From assembly GCA_003991915.1 (NCBI GenBank), contig RQTK01000881.1, positions 1 to 64,000 on the forward strand: 64,000 nt of DNA, read 5' to 3'. A program made the position numbers and the translations under genes. This document shows, piece by piece, positions 22,101-34,399 of this stretch; the first letter of the stretch is position 1, and every line of letters starts with the position of its first letter. Source of the DNA: Elysia chlorotica (taxonomy: Eukaryota; Mollusca; Gastropoda; Plakobranchidae). The notes beneath the pieces were generated by a model. It was not told the DNA's origin. It worked only from the letters and a program-made list of their open reading frames with translations, and did no database searches.

Positions 22101-23156
22101 ATTCAGGCGTTTAGCATATATTAAACAGCTTTACCTCCATAAATTTTAGTTTCATACTTTTCCTTGTGACTTAAAAACATGTGCAAGCAATCAAGGCGAT
22201 TAAAAAAAATAAAATACTCTTTTGTGCTCTGGTGAAATAGGTGGTCACCTCCCTCTGCCTCTTTCTTTTTGATTTGAATGAGACCAGGACTAGATCTCTT
22301 TATTGAGAAATGTGGTGGTGTTTTTTTTTTTTCCGCTGCACAAATTTCATTACGATCATGGGCCTTAAGTTGAATTAGTTTTGTTTTAACTCTCATGTGG
22401 GCGGAGGATCATGGATGTAAAGAATCTTTTTATATTTGAATACTGGGCTTTTATATTAATATTAATGCTACTACTAGAGTTTCTTTTTAAAGTCATGTTT
22501 GTTTTTTTGTGGAAGATTTTGAATTCATAGTTTTTCCTTAACATTCTGTTGGTAATTTTTTTATTTTGAAGAGTAAAATTTCAGGGATAATATTACTGTT
22601 TTACAGAATACACACATTGTTTTATAATTTAAAAATAAAAGATAATTATTTTTGTCATTCTCTTTCTACTTTAGATAAAAAGGATATTGCTGCAGACAGT
22701 AATGGCTCTCATTTAGCCAACAAGGAAATGTATACAGTAAAATCCACGCAGAGGCTTCAACCGGAAGTTAAAGACGCAGATAGGAACGCTGATGACAGCT
22801 CTTTTCGAGATGACAAAATTAGTGGAGTCTCCTCCATGGAAAAATTATCTTCTAGCAGCAATACACAAAACTTGAATGAAGGTACTGGATCATTTGAAAT
22901 TAGTGGTGCAGGAGATGTTGCCAGTCAACCAGAATCAATGGAGTGGGAATATGAAGAGCCTATTATTCATAAAACTTTGGACAGTGGGGGAGAGAACAAT
23001 GTAATATCAAAAAACCAAGAGCTGGATACCATCCAAGACAATAGTTCGTTACATCAATGTGAGAAGCTTACGGATGCAGTTAGCCCCCTTGATCCAGGGG
23101 AGCAGGGGAATGAAATTCAAAGCCAAAGCAACAGCTCAAATATAACAGAAGACTGA
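16105..23156 (+). CDS. TIPIN: TIMELESS-interacting protein (TIPIN), Swi3 family; 8 coding exons
   Basis: Fork-protection factor that binds TIMELESS and RPA at replication forks and supports checkpoint signalling (family knowledge). Exons: 16105-16279, 18644-18734, 19371-19446, 19725-19847, 20205-20369, 21274-21381, 21832-21919, 22675-23156. All have GT/AG borders, phases close, and the product is 435 aa. The Swi3 domain spans about residues 80-165. It contains MPKLDATRL, GRNHEAEDLK, HWGHRLFPKMTFDEVLERV, and GAKKEVQTCLKKIRLDMP across the exon 4/5 junction. Residues 247-275 form a basic helix (EEVKKRIEENKRKAMERRAAK), as in vertebrate TIPIN. The N-terminus (MDDIFGDYDGES) and the 160-residue last exon are acidic and poorly conserved, making it longer than human TIPIN. 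The start chosen at 16105 has context caacATGG; the frame is open further upstream. Intron 1 holds a retrotransposon. Confidence 0.93.
16899..18270 (+). mobile_element. non-LTR retrotransposon deletion derivative with target-site duplication
   Basis: Perfect 14-bp target duplication ttttattgtatgtc at 16899-16912 and 18257-18270; the inserted element is 16913-18256. A GC-richer 5' leader (16913-17249) is followed by an open frame at 17250-17999. It encodes most of an APE-type endonuclease: IGTWNIRTL, LGLCETRW, VTVIQCYAPT, LMGDLNAKVG. The frame stops just after LTIGGTLFPHK, before the region where the family has its QIDH and SDH motifs. A second frame (17996-18250, overlapping ATGA) carries the far C-terminal tail of the same ORF2 (RKWGWIGHTLRKP, ITRQALDWNPQGKR). 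The whole RT domain is missing. It lies in TIPIN intron 1. Confidence 0.9.
21740..21762. repeat. microsatellite (CA)n
   Basis: A short CA run in TIPIN intron 6. Confidence 0.85.
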
Positions 23157-23918
23157 GGGAAAACTTGGTCAAATCATGCCTGGTTTTTAGTTTAATTTGT
23201 CCTATTTATTCTTGTTTATATAAGCCATAGTTTGTCGTGAAGAGAGAAAAATCAAGAAACTAAATGGATATTGTTGAAAGAGCTCCCCTAAAATTATACT
23301 TGTAAGAAATCATAAAAATGTGAGAAGGTAAAGGAAACCCAAATCAATGAGGTAACTTATGACAATAGAATGGGTATATCTAATTTTTATATTTAGCTCC
23401 TGGGAGTCTTCCTAGCCTTCAGTTACTTTTCCCTCTTCTTCTACATTAACCCTTGATGTCATACAGCATTTTGTTTTATTGTTGAAGTGGGAGGTGTAAA
23501 AACATCCTTACCTCAGTATTTATGATGCCAGAATGGCTAAAGCAGTGGTCTTGGTGATATACCATAAAAAAATTTGCAGATGCTTTGGCAATCACATGGG
23601 TGCAACCGTGCAAGCAGACAGCAGCTGTTCTTCGAAGTTAAGAAAGTATTGTTTAATTAAGCCCTGTACGTCTGTCTTAAACTTTCAGTACTGTGCTCAC
23701 AGGACTGGAGAATTGTATTTGGAATAGGAAGAGTTATAGAAAGATCCTTATTTATTTTGGGACCTGCCAATCTCAGAAAGTTTTAATTTTTCTGCAATAT
23801 TTTATAACAAAATGGTGAAGACAAATAACAGACAACCCATACTAGTCGGTTGTAAAAACAGGGCTTTTGGGAACATTTGAAAAGTTTAATTGCAGCATTG
23901 TGGCTAGCTTTTAAAACA

Positions 23919-23924
23919 ATAAAC
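23919..23924 (+). terminator. candidate TIPIN polyadenylation signal
   Basis: AATAAA followed by a T/GT-rich stretch (ctttattttttatgtgtttttgatttgtttg), about 760 bp after the TIPIN stop. Further AATAAA motifs occur around 24646 and 24697, so the true end is uncertain. Confidence 0.45.
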
Positions 23925-25010
23925 TTTATTTTTTATGTGTTTTTGATTTGTTTGATTATGCACTATAGTTTTTCTTAAGGCTGCACACCTGGCACATCTA
24001 TTTAAATTATTCAAGGTGGTTAACGTCTAACTTCAGAGACTGGCTGAACCTTAGTTTAACTACTTTCGTTGTCTGTACACTATAGTTGTGTTCACCATTT
24101 TGCATTATTCAGAATTTGTGATAATTTGTTATGTCAATGAAAAGCAATCAAGCTTTCATATAAAATTATGTACTTGATAATCCTGGCCTCTTCTCAGTGG
24201 ATAAATTACACCACCTGCTAAATTTAGATAAAACAGCCCATTAAACTAAGTATAGAGATGCCATGCTTTCTCTAAAAAGGTATTCGACAATTATTTGCTG
24301 TACCATTTTACTCCACATTAGGGATAACAAATTTTAAAAATGGGTGATGGGTAAAGACTATGTTTTCCATGCTTGGCAACTGCCTATGTCTTACCTTCAT
24401 AGTTTCTCACTTAGAGACCAGTTGGCCAATCCTGAGAAATATGTGTATCTGTAACCATGTTACATGTATTTAAGTCTTGTATAATTTTTCATTAGCAACA
24501 TTAATTTTCTGATTTTCTGATATTTCCCTCTGTCTACTCCAAACTGTTTATAAAATTTATACTTTGGAAATTGATTGGACCAAAAAGGTCAGCCAAGGCC
24601 CTTGGCAAATGTACATGTAGCCTAATATTTCTTTTCTTATAAAAATAAATGGGTTTGTGTAGTTGTTTTCTTATCTGTGTTGATTTTAATTACAAATAAA
24701 TACGCAACTTACAGTAATTCAATGCTTTTGTGTTTTCTTTGAAATGCTTTTGTGTGGATTTCACATACATTAATTAAGAAATATTCTGTATAGTAGATGC
24801 AATGAATACAATTACAAATCATAAAAAATCATATTGTTTTTGAATATTTTTTTTAGAAAGATCAAAATCTTTATCCCATAAAATGATGTTTGTCTATTAG
24901 TACATATGTTACATAATCCTCTTTTACACAATGATTTTTTTATTTTAAAAATGCATGCTTTAAAAAAAAACAACTAAAAAAAACTTAAATGTATTTGAAA
25001 ACGTCCATTT
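23925..25010. other. TIPIN 3' flank, no gene seen
   Basis: AT-rich sequence with several AATAAA motifs. It may be an extended 3' UTR or an intergenic spacer. No coding frame or repeat boundary was recognised. Confidence 0.4.
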
Positions 25011-25013
25011 AAG

Positions 25014-25258
25014 AGTTGAGTTTAGTTAGTTTAACGTCCAACATGAGCTATATATAGTCTACACTGTGGACAGGCTCCAAGAATAACATCTGATAATTTT
25101 ATGTGCTGCCACACGAGAGAGGGCAAAGATACCATGACTCCTATCTCAGCTAGTCATATTAAACTGACACCAACCCAATCAGTAGGGGGCAAAGTTGCCA
25201 GGGCTCCAACCACGGACCTCCTGCACAGGGAGCCAACGTTCTAACACAGGGCTACCAA
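25014..25258 (-). mobile_element. tRNA-derived SINE, diverged full-length copy
   Basis: Same module order as the copies at 8911 and 57137: taacgtccaacatgagc, actgtggacaggctccaag, ttttatgtgctgccaca, ataccatgactcc, aaactgacaccaaccc, then a decayed B-box region (gggctccaaccacggacc). More diverged than the 36126 and 57137 copies. Confidence 0.75.
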
Positions 25259-25349
25259 GAATTTAATTCATTGTAAAAAGAATACAAATAACACAAAACG
25301 TTAACAAAAGGCCAAAACATTTCAGTTCCAATTTAATGCATCCGTAGTG

Positions 25350-26140
25350 GGTGGCGGCATTGCCTGGAACTTTCTGTAGAGAAGATAGTTAAGTGTTCTG
25401 CAGCCGTTCATACAACACGCATGTCCAAGCCATCGATGTCTCATTGTCTGTGTTGGTTCAGGAGGATGAAGAGTGTCGGCAGACCTGACTGTTTGAGCAC
25501 ATAGGTGTCTGGGACTTGCCATATAGTCTCCTTTAATCCACACAAACATAAGAGTTGAAAGCCATTAAGGCATATTTCTCGAGCAGCGTTAAATGTCCAT
25601 TTTTCGATAGAGTAGAGAGTAGACTTTGGATAAATTTAATTTATCTTGGTGTTAGTGGCTAGGGTATTCTTTCAATTTTTCATCACACTCTTGATTGGAG
25701 TCTTGGTGATTCTGGAGTTGATTTCCGACAGAAGAGAGATGTTTAAGCTAATAGTGGACCCAAATATTCGGAATGGTCGATAGAACGGAGCACAATGTTC
25801 CCGATGACAATGCAGTGCATGTAATTATGTTGTGATGTCGAAATCTCGTGGATCATTATATCTCTTGCTTATGCTGATCGTGAGGCCAGAGTTGTCACAT
25901 GCTTTGGCGAATCTGTTTATAAGTCTCAGGGGGGGGGGGGGGGGGGGCAGTAACGGTATCGTCGGCAAAGACGGTTTCCATGTCCATAACACGCCTGACT
26001 TTGGTTTTGGTCGTGTTCGAGGATACCAGTCAGATAGCCTCGGTCGAGTGTGATACATTGAACAGATTGCCGTCGGATCGGGTCTGCAGGAAGATTCCAT
26101 CGTCATGCATATAACAATATACGTGCACAGCGCTGTATGA
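25350..26140 (-). mobile_element. decayed LINE reverse transcriptase containing an FADD box
   Basis: Minus-strand reading, with frameshifts, gives DDGIFLQTRSDGNLFNV (about 26110-26060), then TKVRRVMDMETVFADDTVTA (about 26012-25948), a poly-G run, RLINRFAKACDNSGLTISISK (about 25925-25865), and HRWLGHACCMNGCRTLNYLLY (about 25450-25380). These are in the right order for RT palm to C-terminus, and FADD corresponds to the catalytic YADD box. The frame is broken at several places. The element ends about 190 bp upstream of the RPP30 start codon. Confidence 0.8.
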
Positions 26141-26326
26141 TAAATGTCCCGTATTGGCAGAGATGAGTTTGAATATGACTTTATTTAAAAAAAAGGGATT
26201 TGTCACTACATGGATAAATATTAGTGGGAGGCTTATATTTGTCTCGACTGTGTCACATATTTCGCATTTCCCCAACGAGAGACTCATTCGACACTTCTTA
26301 TCCCAAGTCAAATCAAAACAAACAAA

Positions 26327-29300
26327 ATGGCGCTGCCCTTGTACGCCGATTTGAGCATACCGTATCAGCCAGCAGAACTTGTTCACGAACTTGTAGATTT
26401 TGCATGTGAACGTAGGTATTTTTTATTGGGGGATTGCTGTATGTCTTTCGGTAAATTATGAGGAAAGGACTGGATCTCGATGCCAACTTCCTTTGCCTAG
26501 ATCTAGATGTAAAGACAGGAAAGGACCGACCCAGAATGATGAGAATTATGACATAAGCCTAGATCTATAGCTGTACAACCAGTTAGCCTACTGTTCTGGC
26601 GTGCAGTAACATATTGTAAATTATCTTCTACCAATGCGCCTGTAACCATATAGAGAAACTTGACATATGATTAGGGTTTAAGAAAAGAGGTGGGTGGGGG
26701 AAATGTGTACTGTTTCTGTAAATATAAACACCTTACAGCTCTCTTCAGAATTTTAATTTAAGAAACCCATATATTGTTTATAAGTCATCTGAGAAGCACT
26801 GAGGAGACAAAAACACTTTGAAACTCATAGGCCCTACGCTTCACTGTCTGGAAATTTGTTTCTCTGTGTTCATTTGAATTTTGCAAAAATATTCACACTC
26901 ATAGTTTTTTTAAGCACTATAGCATTTTCTTATAAACGCAAAAGGATGTGCTACACGCTTTTTACTGTTTCACTGCTCTTTCCATTTTCAGTTGGATTTG
27001 AAAGAATTGCAATTAACAATGTGGTACACAGCTTGCAGAGTGGTAAAGGAAAAAAGAAAGGTGGAAAGGTACTATTATTAAGTGTTGTACATTAATTTTT
27101 TTTAATTCTATCGAAATTTTCAAATAAATATGAGGCTTATATAATTAACTATATACACACATGTATACGCAAACTTTCATGTATCCTTTTAGTTGGACAA
27201 AGTATTAACTTTGTTTTACAATTTTTACCCTCTTCCTTTCTTGTTTTCATTTAACCAATGCTTTTACATAGTTTGCCTTCATGTCAGGTTGATAGATAAA
27301 CATTGTTGCTAAATACTGGGTAACATTTGTAACAAATATTAAATTATTTGATAAACTTCACATATGTGAGCCAACCAGGGTAAATCAGGCGCAAGTCGCT
27401 GATATAAATTTTGAGCTAGAGCCCTCTAAACATAAAAAATCACTCTATATTGTTCCTTTTCATATTCAAATATAAAAAATTATCTCTGATTCTAGAACTG
27501 ATAGAGTTAATTTTTTTTTCAACCTCTTAAACTGCATTTGAAGCTGCTTAACACACTATAAATACATGTAACTCCAAAAGTCAAATTCTGACTCGTGCCT
27601 GATTCACCCTGGTTGCCTCATATATTTACTTCTACAGCCTCAAAGTGATATCCAGCCCCCATCTCAAATTCTTTTGAACGAAGCAAGTATTACAGCTCTA
27701 AAGGTAAGCTTAAAAAAACTTCTATTTGCTTGTGATCAAAGAAATAGGAGGAATCATTTCTTTGAATGTTGTGCTTCGCCTTTAGCAATACTCTTTTGCA
27801 CACAAAGAGTGTCTGCTATCCTTGTGTGAAAGCAGGCCTTTCAAGGGACCAATAGATATGAGGTTTATGTATTACATTTACAATCTTTTAAAGATTTTTT
27901 ATATAAAAGTAATGAAAAAACAATTCAAGACAACATTTAGTTAGGTACCTTTGCAAGTATTAAAAACTACACCATTCACAATATATATGTAATGTAAACT
28001 GACAAGTTTTTATATTGTTTAAGGCTTGTAGGCTACCTATTTGTTTTACTTCGAATGAGCAAGTAAACACCACCATGTCAGAGGAACTGGCAAACATTTA
28101 AAGGGTTAAATCACCCCACTCTCTCTGATGCCAGAATTGCTTTAAAATAATAATTTACGAAATAGAACCACTGGAGTTGAATTGGACTTAAAATTGTTGC
28201 ATTCTAACCAGGCAGTTAGCAGTTACACCCTCCATCTTTAGAGTAGATAGGAAGGAACTGTCTAACTCGTATAGCAACATGAGATGAAGAGAGAGTTATG
28301 TGGTAAAACTGTCATTGTCTATCTCTTCTTTTTTTTTTTGTTCTTCCAACCAATGTCATAAATAAGAGGTTCCTCAGTTCTTTAACTTCAATTACTCATC
28401 TTATAACATTTTACTGACAAAACATTTTCTAAATTACAATTTTTTCACCCCAGGGCTCTAAGATCAATACCTTATTACTTTCCCCTTTTTTAAAATGGTG
28501 TTAGGGAAATTGTCATTTTAAGTCTTTTTTAAAATTCCAATGTAGCTGCCACTTTGATTAACTTTTAAATGCTAATAGTTTTTGCAAAAGTTGCCTCAGA
28601 GATGCGGCCAATGCTTAACACATCTTTTTTATTATTCCAACAGGCCAAGCGACCAAAGTTTCATCTGGTTTCTAGATTTACCACAGTTTTGGATGATGTC
28701 TCTAACACCCACAGACTGGTAATGCAAATACTTTCATTTACATCCATCCATCCGGTCCTAGGTGTTGATAGATTTTGTTTTCAGTTTTCAAAACATTTTA
28801 GTTTCATAGTTTGTGTTAATTGTTTTAAGTTTTCAAAACATTTTAGTTTCATAGTTTGTGTTAATCTCAACAGTCGAATTAACAACAAAGTGCAATGAAA
28901 GAAAGCTGATATTGGAAACAGCAGATTTTTATTATTTGAAATATGTTATCAGTACAATTTTTAATGAAATTGTTCTGTTTACATAAAAAGGGTTGTAATT
29001 AAGGGATCTTTTTTGTACTAAAATGCCACTGTGTACGTTGGCATTTAGAGTGTTATTGTGTAAAACTCGTAAGAATGAATCCATATGAAAACTTTATTGT
29101 ACTTTTTATTTTCAGGGCAGCCCTGAGGTGCAGTCCTATGATATCATAGCTGTTCAACCAACAGATGAGAAAACATTTCAGGTTTGACTCTACTTTTTAT
29201 CCTCATGTTTTTGAGAAACAGTTTTGGTGGGTGAAATATAGAAATATACTGAAATGAATGTAGATTGTTTCTTTAACCATAATGAAATCTAAAGCAGTGT

Positions 29301-32300
29301 TGAGAATCAATCACGTATATATATAATTATATATTTTGACAGTCAAAGATCAGAGATGACAGTATTAGAAACAAATGTCCACTGATTAATTGGAAGAATA
29401 AATTAATATTACAATTCGTCTATGTAAAGATTTATTGACAACAAATACCGAGGGCCAGTAGCTGAACCTGTTATTCCTCTAGACTTGCAAGCAGTATGAT
29501 TAGGAGGTCCACAGTTTGAATCTTTATCTTGTGCCCACTACTATGTAAGGGTTTCCACAGGAGATGTAAACCTAATCACACAGTACTGTACTTACTTCTC
29601 AACAACACTCTGCTGCTGTGTGCTTTAGTTTTTATTTCTCAAGCTCCACAAATTACAGTGAAGTGTGATGAAATTGTAATAAATTATTTAGTCAAAAGGA
29701 TACATAGTCCTTGAATTTTGCAAGCATCACCTAACCAATACTTCTGCTACATTTAGCTTTATTCCTACTACCCTATGGCCAGCAAACAAAATGTGATCCA
29801 CTCATCCACCCCCTGAAATTGTCCTTGTTAAAATTTCATATATCTGTAAATGATTAAAACAAAGTAAAAAAAATTTGCTCACTTGATGAAAAAAAAAAAA
29901 CTTTTTAATTTCAGTTGGCCTGTTCTACACTCGATGTAGATATCATTTGCTTAAATTTTACTGAGCAGTTAGGATTTGTACCAAAGAGGCCTTTACTTAA
30001 ATTGGTAAGTGACTCTGTGCTAGTTCATTTTTGTTTTCAAATTATGAACTCAATTACAATTTTCTTCTTATTTCATTGTTTTGCTATAGTCATTTTCTTT
30101 TCTTCATAGATTCACAACATATATTATATTATATAGCAATGTGAAAAATGTCAATTTTAAGATAGGTTATTTATTTCCCATGAACCCCTACTGAAACTCT
30201 ATAAAAGTCCTATTGCATGATCAGATGGAGTCGTTGGCATGTTGTTGTGCAACCATATGCATGCTGTATGCAAAATCAAATCAAAATGGTTCCAAGCAGG
30301 TCATATACATGCAGTATGCACATGTCCGACCAGCCCTGCTATTACACTCTCTGACATCATTGTAAGCTCAGTTTTCTATTTACTAATTTAGTATGATCAC
30401 ATGGAGGTCTCGGCTTAGCCCTATGTAACCTTGGTCTACATCTAGATAGAGGTTACTAGGATAAAAAAAACAATTGGATTTAAATGGTTTAATACAGGTC
30501 ATTAAGAAGTGATAAATGTTTCTAATTTTAAGAAGCTTATTCCAAGTTTGATATTTATTAGTCCTAAAAATTACATTTTTGAAAAACTTTTGGAAGCTTT
30601 TGAATGCTTTGGCTAAGTGTGTGTCTACCATAGGATTGTCTGACAAATGTCAGACAGTGTTTGATTTTTTTTTGTGAGCTCTGATTTCCTTATTACACTC
30701 TCAAATTTTTTCGAATGCATACAACACACATACGACATGCCACTTGGACAAATATCTGAACGTGTAAAAGGGCTTTTAGATGTTTCATGTAAGTTCATGT
30801 GGTAATATTAGACATTAACTCATAGACCAAAGCAGAGAGACCTTTTTTATTTCTTCTTCTATAATTTTTAAAAATGATTTCTTTTGCTTTTATGAGAAAT
30901 AGGCTTAACTAAGGCGAAATTGTAAGTCTCAATTAACTTGCAGGTCATAAATTTTCACAGCTGCGCAAAGACAGTTGCTCAATAAGATCATAAATGGAAT
31001 AAACTTTTGTTTAAAATTTCTTTGTTAGTTGTTTGATTTCCCAATGTGAAACATCAACAACTCTCAGTCCTGTTACACATAGAGTCAGAGACAGAGTAGG
31101 GACATCAGGAGTTTGTTTCAGCCAAATACATAACTTGACCCAATCAGTATGGGTCGAAACCTGAGAAACAATTTTGTCCCTTTATTGACATATATTTTCT
31201 ATTTTACCTGTTACCTTTTGTGATATTCTAATTCTAATGCCTGTTTGTATGTTTTTTAACTTGTTTTATTGATTTTATCTCCTTAGGCAATCAAAAGAGG
31301 TATCCACTTTGAGATTGTCTACAGCCCAGCCCTAAAAGATAACAGTGTCAAAAGAAACATCATATCCAATGCTATGTCTCTTATTAGCGTTTCAAGGGGA
31401 AAGGTGTGTTGTTTTGAAAAAAACTTTCTCTTTGGATTTTGTGCTCCACTCACCTTCAAATAATTATGGTGGTCTTTAGAAATGTTATCTTTAATTTTTT
31501 CTTTTTTTTGTGTGTTTCCTCATAAGTCCTATGAAAGGCCTAGTAGTCGGTAGTCTTTGACTTGGAAGTCTTTAACTTGGAAGTCTTTACCAGAGAAAAG
31601 CATTTGATTAATCAAACCTTCAACCCATAATATCTGGTTTCAGCGAATATGCTCTAAGATATCTCAACTTTCTTTTTATAATCTGACAAAGGATATGTCA
31701 CAGAGTAGTCATAGACTGCCTCAGATATTAGTACATTTGGTTTGAATATATATCAAGCTCTAATTGACGCTGACATTATACCTATTAAAGTTGCAAATTA
31801 AGCTTGAAAGAAACAGTGAAACATAAGCATCAGCCAATCTCTTTTTAATATTGTTTCTCGTGGATAATTAGTAACAATTATGTAAAGTACATAGGTAAAT
31901 AAAAAATGGTTTAATTGGTAAATAAAAAATAGTTTAATTTTACTCCTTTAAATTGATAAATTTTTTTCTTCCAATCTGTTTTCAGGGTGTAATAATCAGT
32001 AGTGGAGCAGAGAAAGTAAGTAGTATAATCTCACGTTTGTATTTCTTCTTGAAAAGTATTCATATTTGCAACGATTCACTCTCCCCTCCTTCAACAGCCT
32101 CTTAAACTAGGATTCAATCATATTACAATCATACAAGGATTTTTGGGTAATGGCATTATTCCTCCATGACAAGCCCAAGCCAGTTTTAGTGAACACGGTG
32201 CGTTTTATCCTAGAGTGACTCCCTTTGATATGCCAGTATCTCCCACAAGATGATGGGAACTCCAGCCTTCTGAGTCAGTCAGTGGAGGCTTTTATTTTTG

Positions 32301-34010
32301 GTTTTGACAAGTGTATATTATTAATTTATTATCAGAGCATGCCATTCCTATCCCCATCATTATGGGAAGTCACTGCTCTTGATGGTCAGTATACCACCAA
32401 AGTCCCCGCTGGCCTTGATCTATTCAGTCTGTCTGACCTCTACTATCAGACCTAGTCCGCTGCCTGTTGTAGCTCTATGAACAGAGGCAGGCAAACCTCC
32501 ACACCACATCAAGAAATGGTTCATTTCAAGGCTTTTCAACAAAATAATAGTAGTTTTTAATTCCTAATACATTTTCTAATACATTTTTTCTTTGTTTTAT
32601 TTTGTAGTCCAGAGTGTGTACTTATTTAGATGTCGTGGATAACATATACATGTAATTGTTTTTATTTGATCTGGATATTTCACACTGAGTAACAAATAAA
32701 ATGGTGTGTTACATGATCGATCTATGCAATAAGGAAATATGTTATGATGAAATGTTATTAATATAATATATATGCACTGATATGGAGTGAGTACATATTT
32801 TTATTTATTAACTTTATTTTCTATGCAAGTTTATGATTAACTGATGCAGATGAATATCAGACAAATACATTCTTTTCCCTATGTCTCCAGCTTATTGATC
32901 TTCGCAGTCCCTGGGATGTGGTGAACTTGTATCCTTACTGATACCTAAATGTTAGCACAAGTGATTTTTTAAATCTTTTGACCTGTGTTGGAAGATTTCG
33001 TATCTACATGTGTGTCAATGTCCAGAAATCCAGTTTGATTTTGCAAGGTTTTAAATTTTTAATGCTTGAATTTCTGTCAGTGTCAATGAAAGAATAAAAT
33101 TTAAAATGAATTTACGAAAATTAATTCAATGCTGATGCAAATGCAAATAAAATGTGTCTGTTGTTATTACATGCATTTCCAATATTTATCTCTTTCTTAC
33201 TTTGCCTCTGACAACAGTGCTTTTTTTTTTTTTTTGTTTTTTAGTAATTCTCGTGGTGAGCATTCTTTAAAGAAATAATGTGATCTTCTCAGCTATGGTT
33301 AAAATAAACATTTTCCTTATGCAATAACTCAGAGGAAAGCTCTTTGGGCTAAACCCATTGCAAGCCAAGGATTCAATCTGTAAGAATTGTCGAGCTGTTC
33401 TCAAACATGCAGGTTAGTTATTGTTGTTCCTTTTCTTTTTTTTTTTTTTTTATCATCCTACTTTTATGGTTGTATAGATGCTGTTTAATCTCTAGAGGTC
33501 ATCAAATACTATATCTCCTTATAGTATTGTTAGGCTATAGGAAAAATTACCACTTATTTTTAGATGGAGTCAATCAATGACTTCATGTCTTACTTTTTGT
33601 CAGACTAAATCAGAGGTTCTTTTTACCCTTAATATTTGCAAATTAAGACTGATTTAGGGTTTAGATTTAGAGTACAAATCTCTTAACTCCTTTTTACTGT
33701 ATTTTAATGATTAAATTTTGAGCATTCTCTTTTTTTTTTTTTTTTCTCAGAGGCAAGAAAGACATGCAAGACAGTGGTCTCGGTGGCTGATGTATCTCAC
33801 CTGAAGCCAGATGAGAAGTGGATTCTTCAGTCCAGCAGGACAGAAGCGATGCATGAACAACAAAAACAACACAGTGATCAGTCATCAGAGGAAGAAGACA
33901 GTGATAATGATGATGGAGATGATGACTCAGATGAATCTGAATCATCAAAGGAGGAGAATGAATCTTATGATCATTCAAAGAAGAAAAAAATAAAACTAGA
34001 CATTTCTTGA
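26327..34010 (+). CDS. RPP30: ribonuclease P/MRP protein subunit p30; 11 coding exons
   Basis: Subunit of nuclear RNase P and RNase MRP; it adopts a TIM-barrel-like fold and supports tRNA 5' processing (family knowledge). Exons: 26327-26411, 26992-27068, 27638-27703, 28644-28718, 29116-29181, 29915-30004, 31287-31403, 31986-32015, 32891-32928, 33333-33412, 33751-34010. All have GT/AG borders, phases close, and the product is 327 aa. Family landmarks: ADLSIPY at the start, LGFERIAINN (exon 1/2 junction), SRFTTVLDD, YDIIAVQPTDEKTF, CSTLDVDIICLNFTE, IKRGIHFEIVYSPALKD, GVIISSGAEK, DLRSPWDVVNLGKLFGLN, CRAVLKHAEARKT. Start context aaaATGG. The last 60 or so residues are a Ser/Asp/Glu-rich tail ending in KKKKIKLDIS, a probable nuclear localisation signal. 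Longer than human RPP30, mainly through this tail. Confidence 0.95.
27367..27620. mobile_element. ~254-bp MITE-like element, copy 1 (RPP30 intron 2)
   Basis: Terminal inverted repeats: 27367-27390 and 27597-27620 match at 22 of 24 positions in inverted orientation (TGAG..CAACCAGGGT..ATCAGGC). The interior is shared with 61979-62228 in the same order: ttttgagctagag.cctctaaa, caacctcttaaa.tgcattt, taacacactat, ctccaaaagtcaaatt. No clear target duplication was found. The right end lies 17 nt from the first base of RPP30 exon 3. Confidence 0.85.
28783..28865. repeat. 46-bp-period tandem duplication (RPP30 intron 4)
   Basis: A 37-base stretch (gttttcaaaacattttag...) occurs identically at about 28783-28819 and 28829-28865. 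The identity implies a recent local duplication. Confidence 0.9.
29446..29530 (+). repeat. possible SINE head remnant
   Basis: The sequence gggccagtagctgaacctgt, later gaggtccacagtttgaatct, resembles a tRNA-derived head with degraded A and B boxes. The usual SINE body does not follow. It is too diverged to be a working tRNA gene. Confidence 0.3.
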
Positions 34011-34024
34011 GTTGATGATTTGGC

Positions 34025-34030
34025 ATTAAA
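34025..34030 (+). terminator. candidate RPP30 polyadenylation signal
   Basis: ATTAAA 15 nt after the stop, followed within 30 nt by a GT-rich stretch (gtcagtttgttgttgtgttg). Confidence 0.4.
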
Positions 34031-34283
34031 TTTTATAAAACCATGTCAGTTTGTTGTTGTGTTGCTAACGTGTAGAGTTATGAGCAATAAGAAAAAGAGC
34101 AGTGATTACAGTCTTCTCTCCCAGAGAGGGTTAATTATACTTGATTGTTTATTATCACAGTTGTCCATCATGTTGATCTAAGACTTTCCCTACTTATTAC
34201 AAAAAGTATTTTGGTCATGTGAGTAGTGAAAAGATGAGGTCCTAGATTAATCCTTGGAATTGGATACCACAAAGATTGATGAG

Positions 34284-34372
34284 GTCAGGAGTTGAGTTGG
34301 TTGCTTAACATCCAATGTCAGCACCATAGGCTATGTAGTAGATGGGCCACAAGACTAGCGTTTGACAATTCA
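34284..34372 (-). repeat. SINE 3'-module fragment
   Basis: gttgagttggttgcttaaca, ccaatgtcagcac, taggctatg, atgggccacaagactagcg and tttgacaatt match the 3' module of the SINE family. The head is absent. Confidence 0.6.
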
Positions 34373-34399
34373 GGTGGGGAAGATTCAGTGCGGTTGCAT

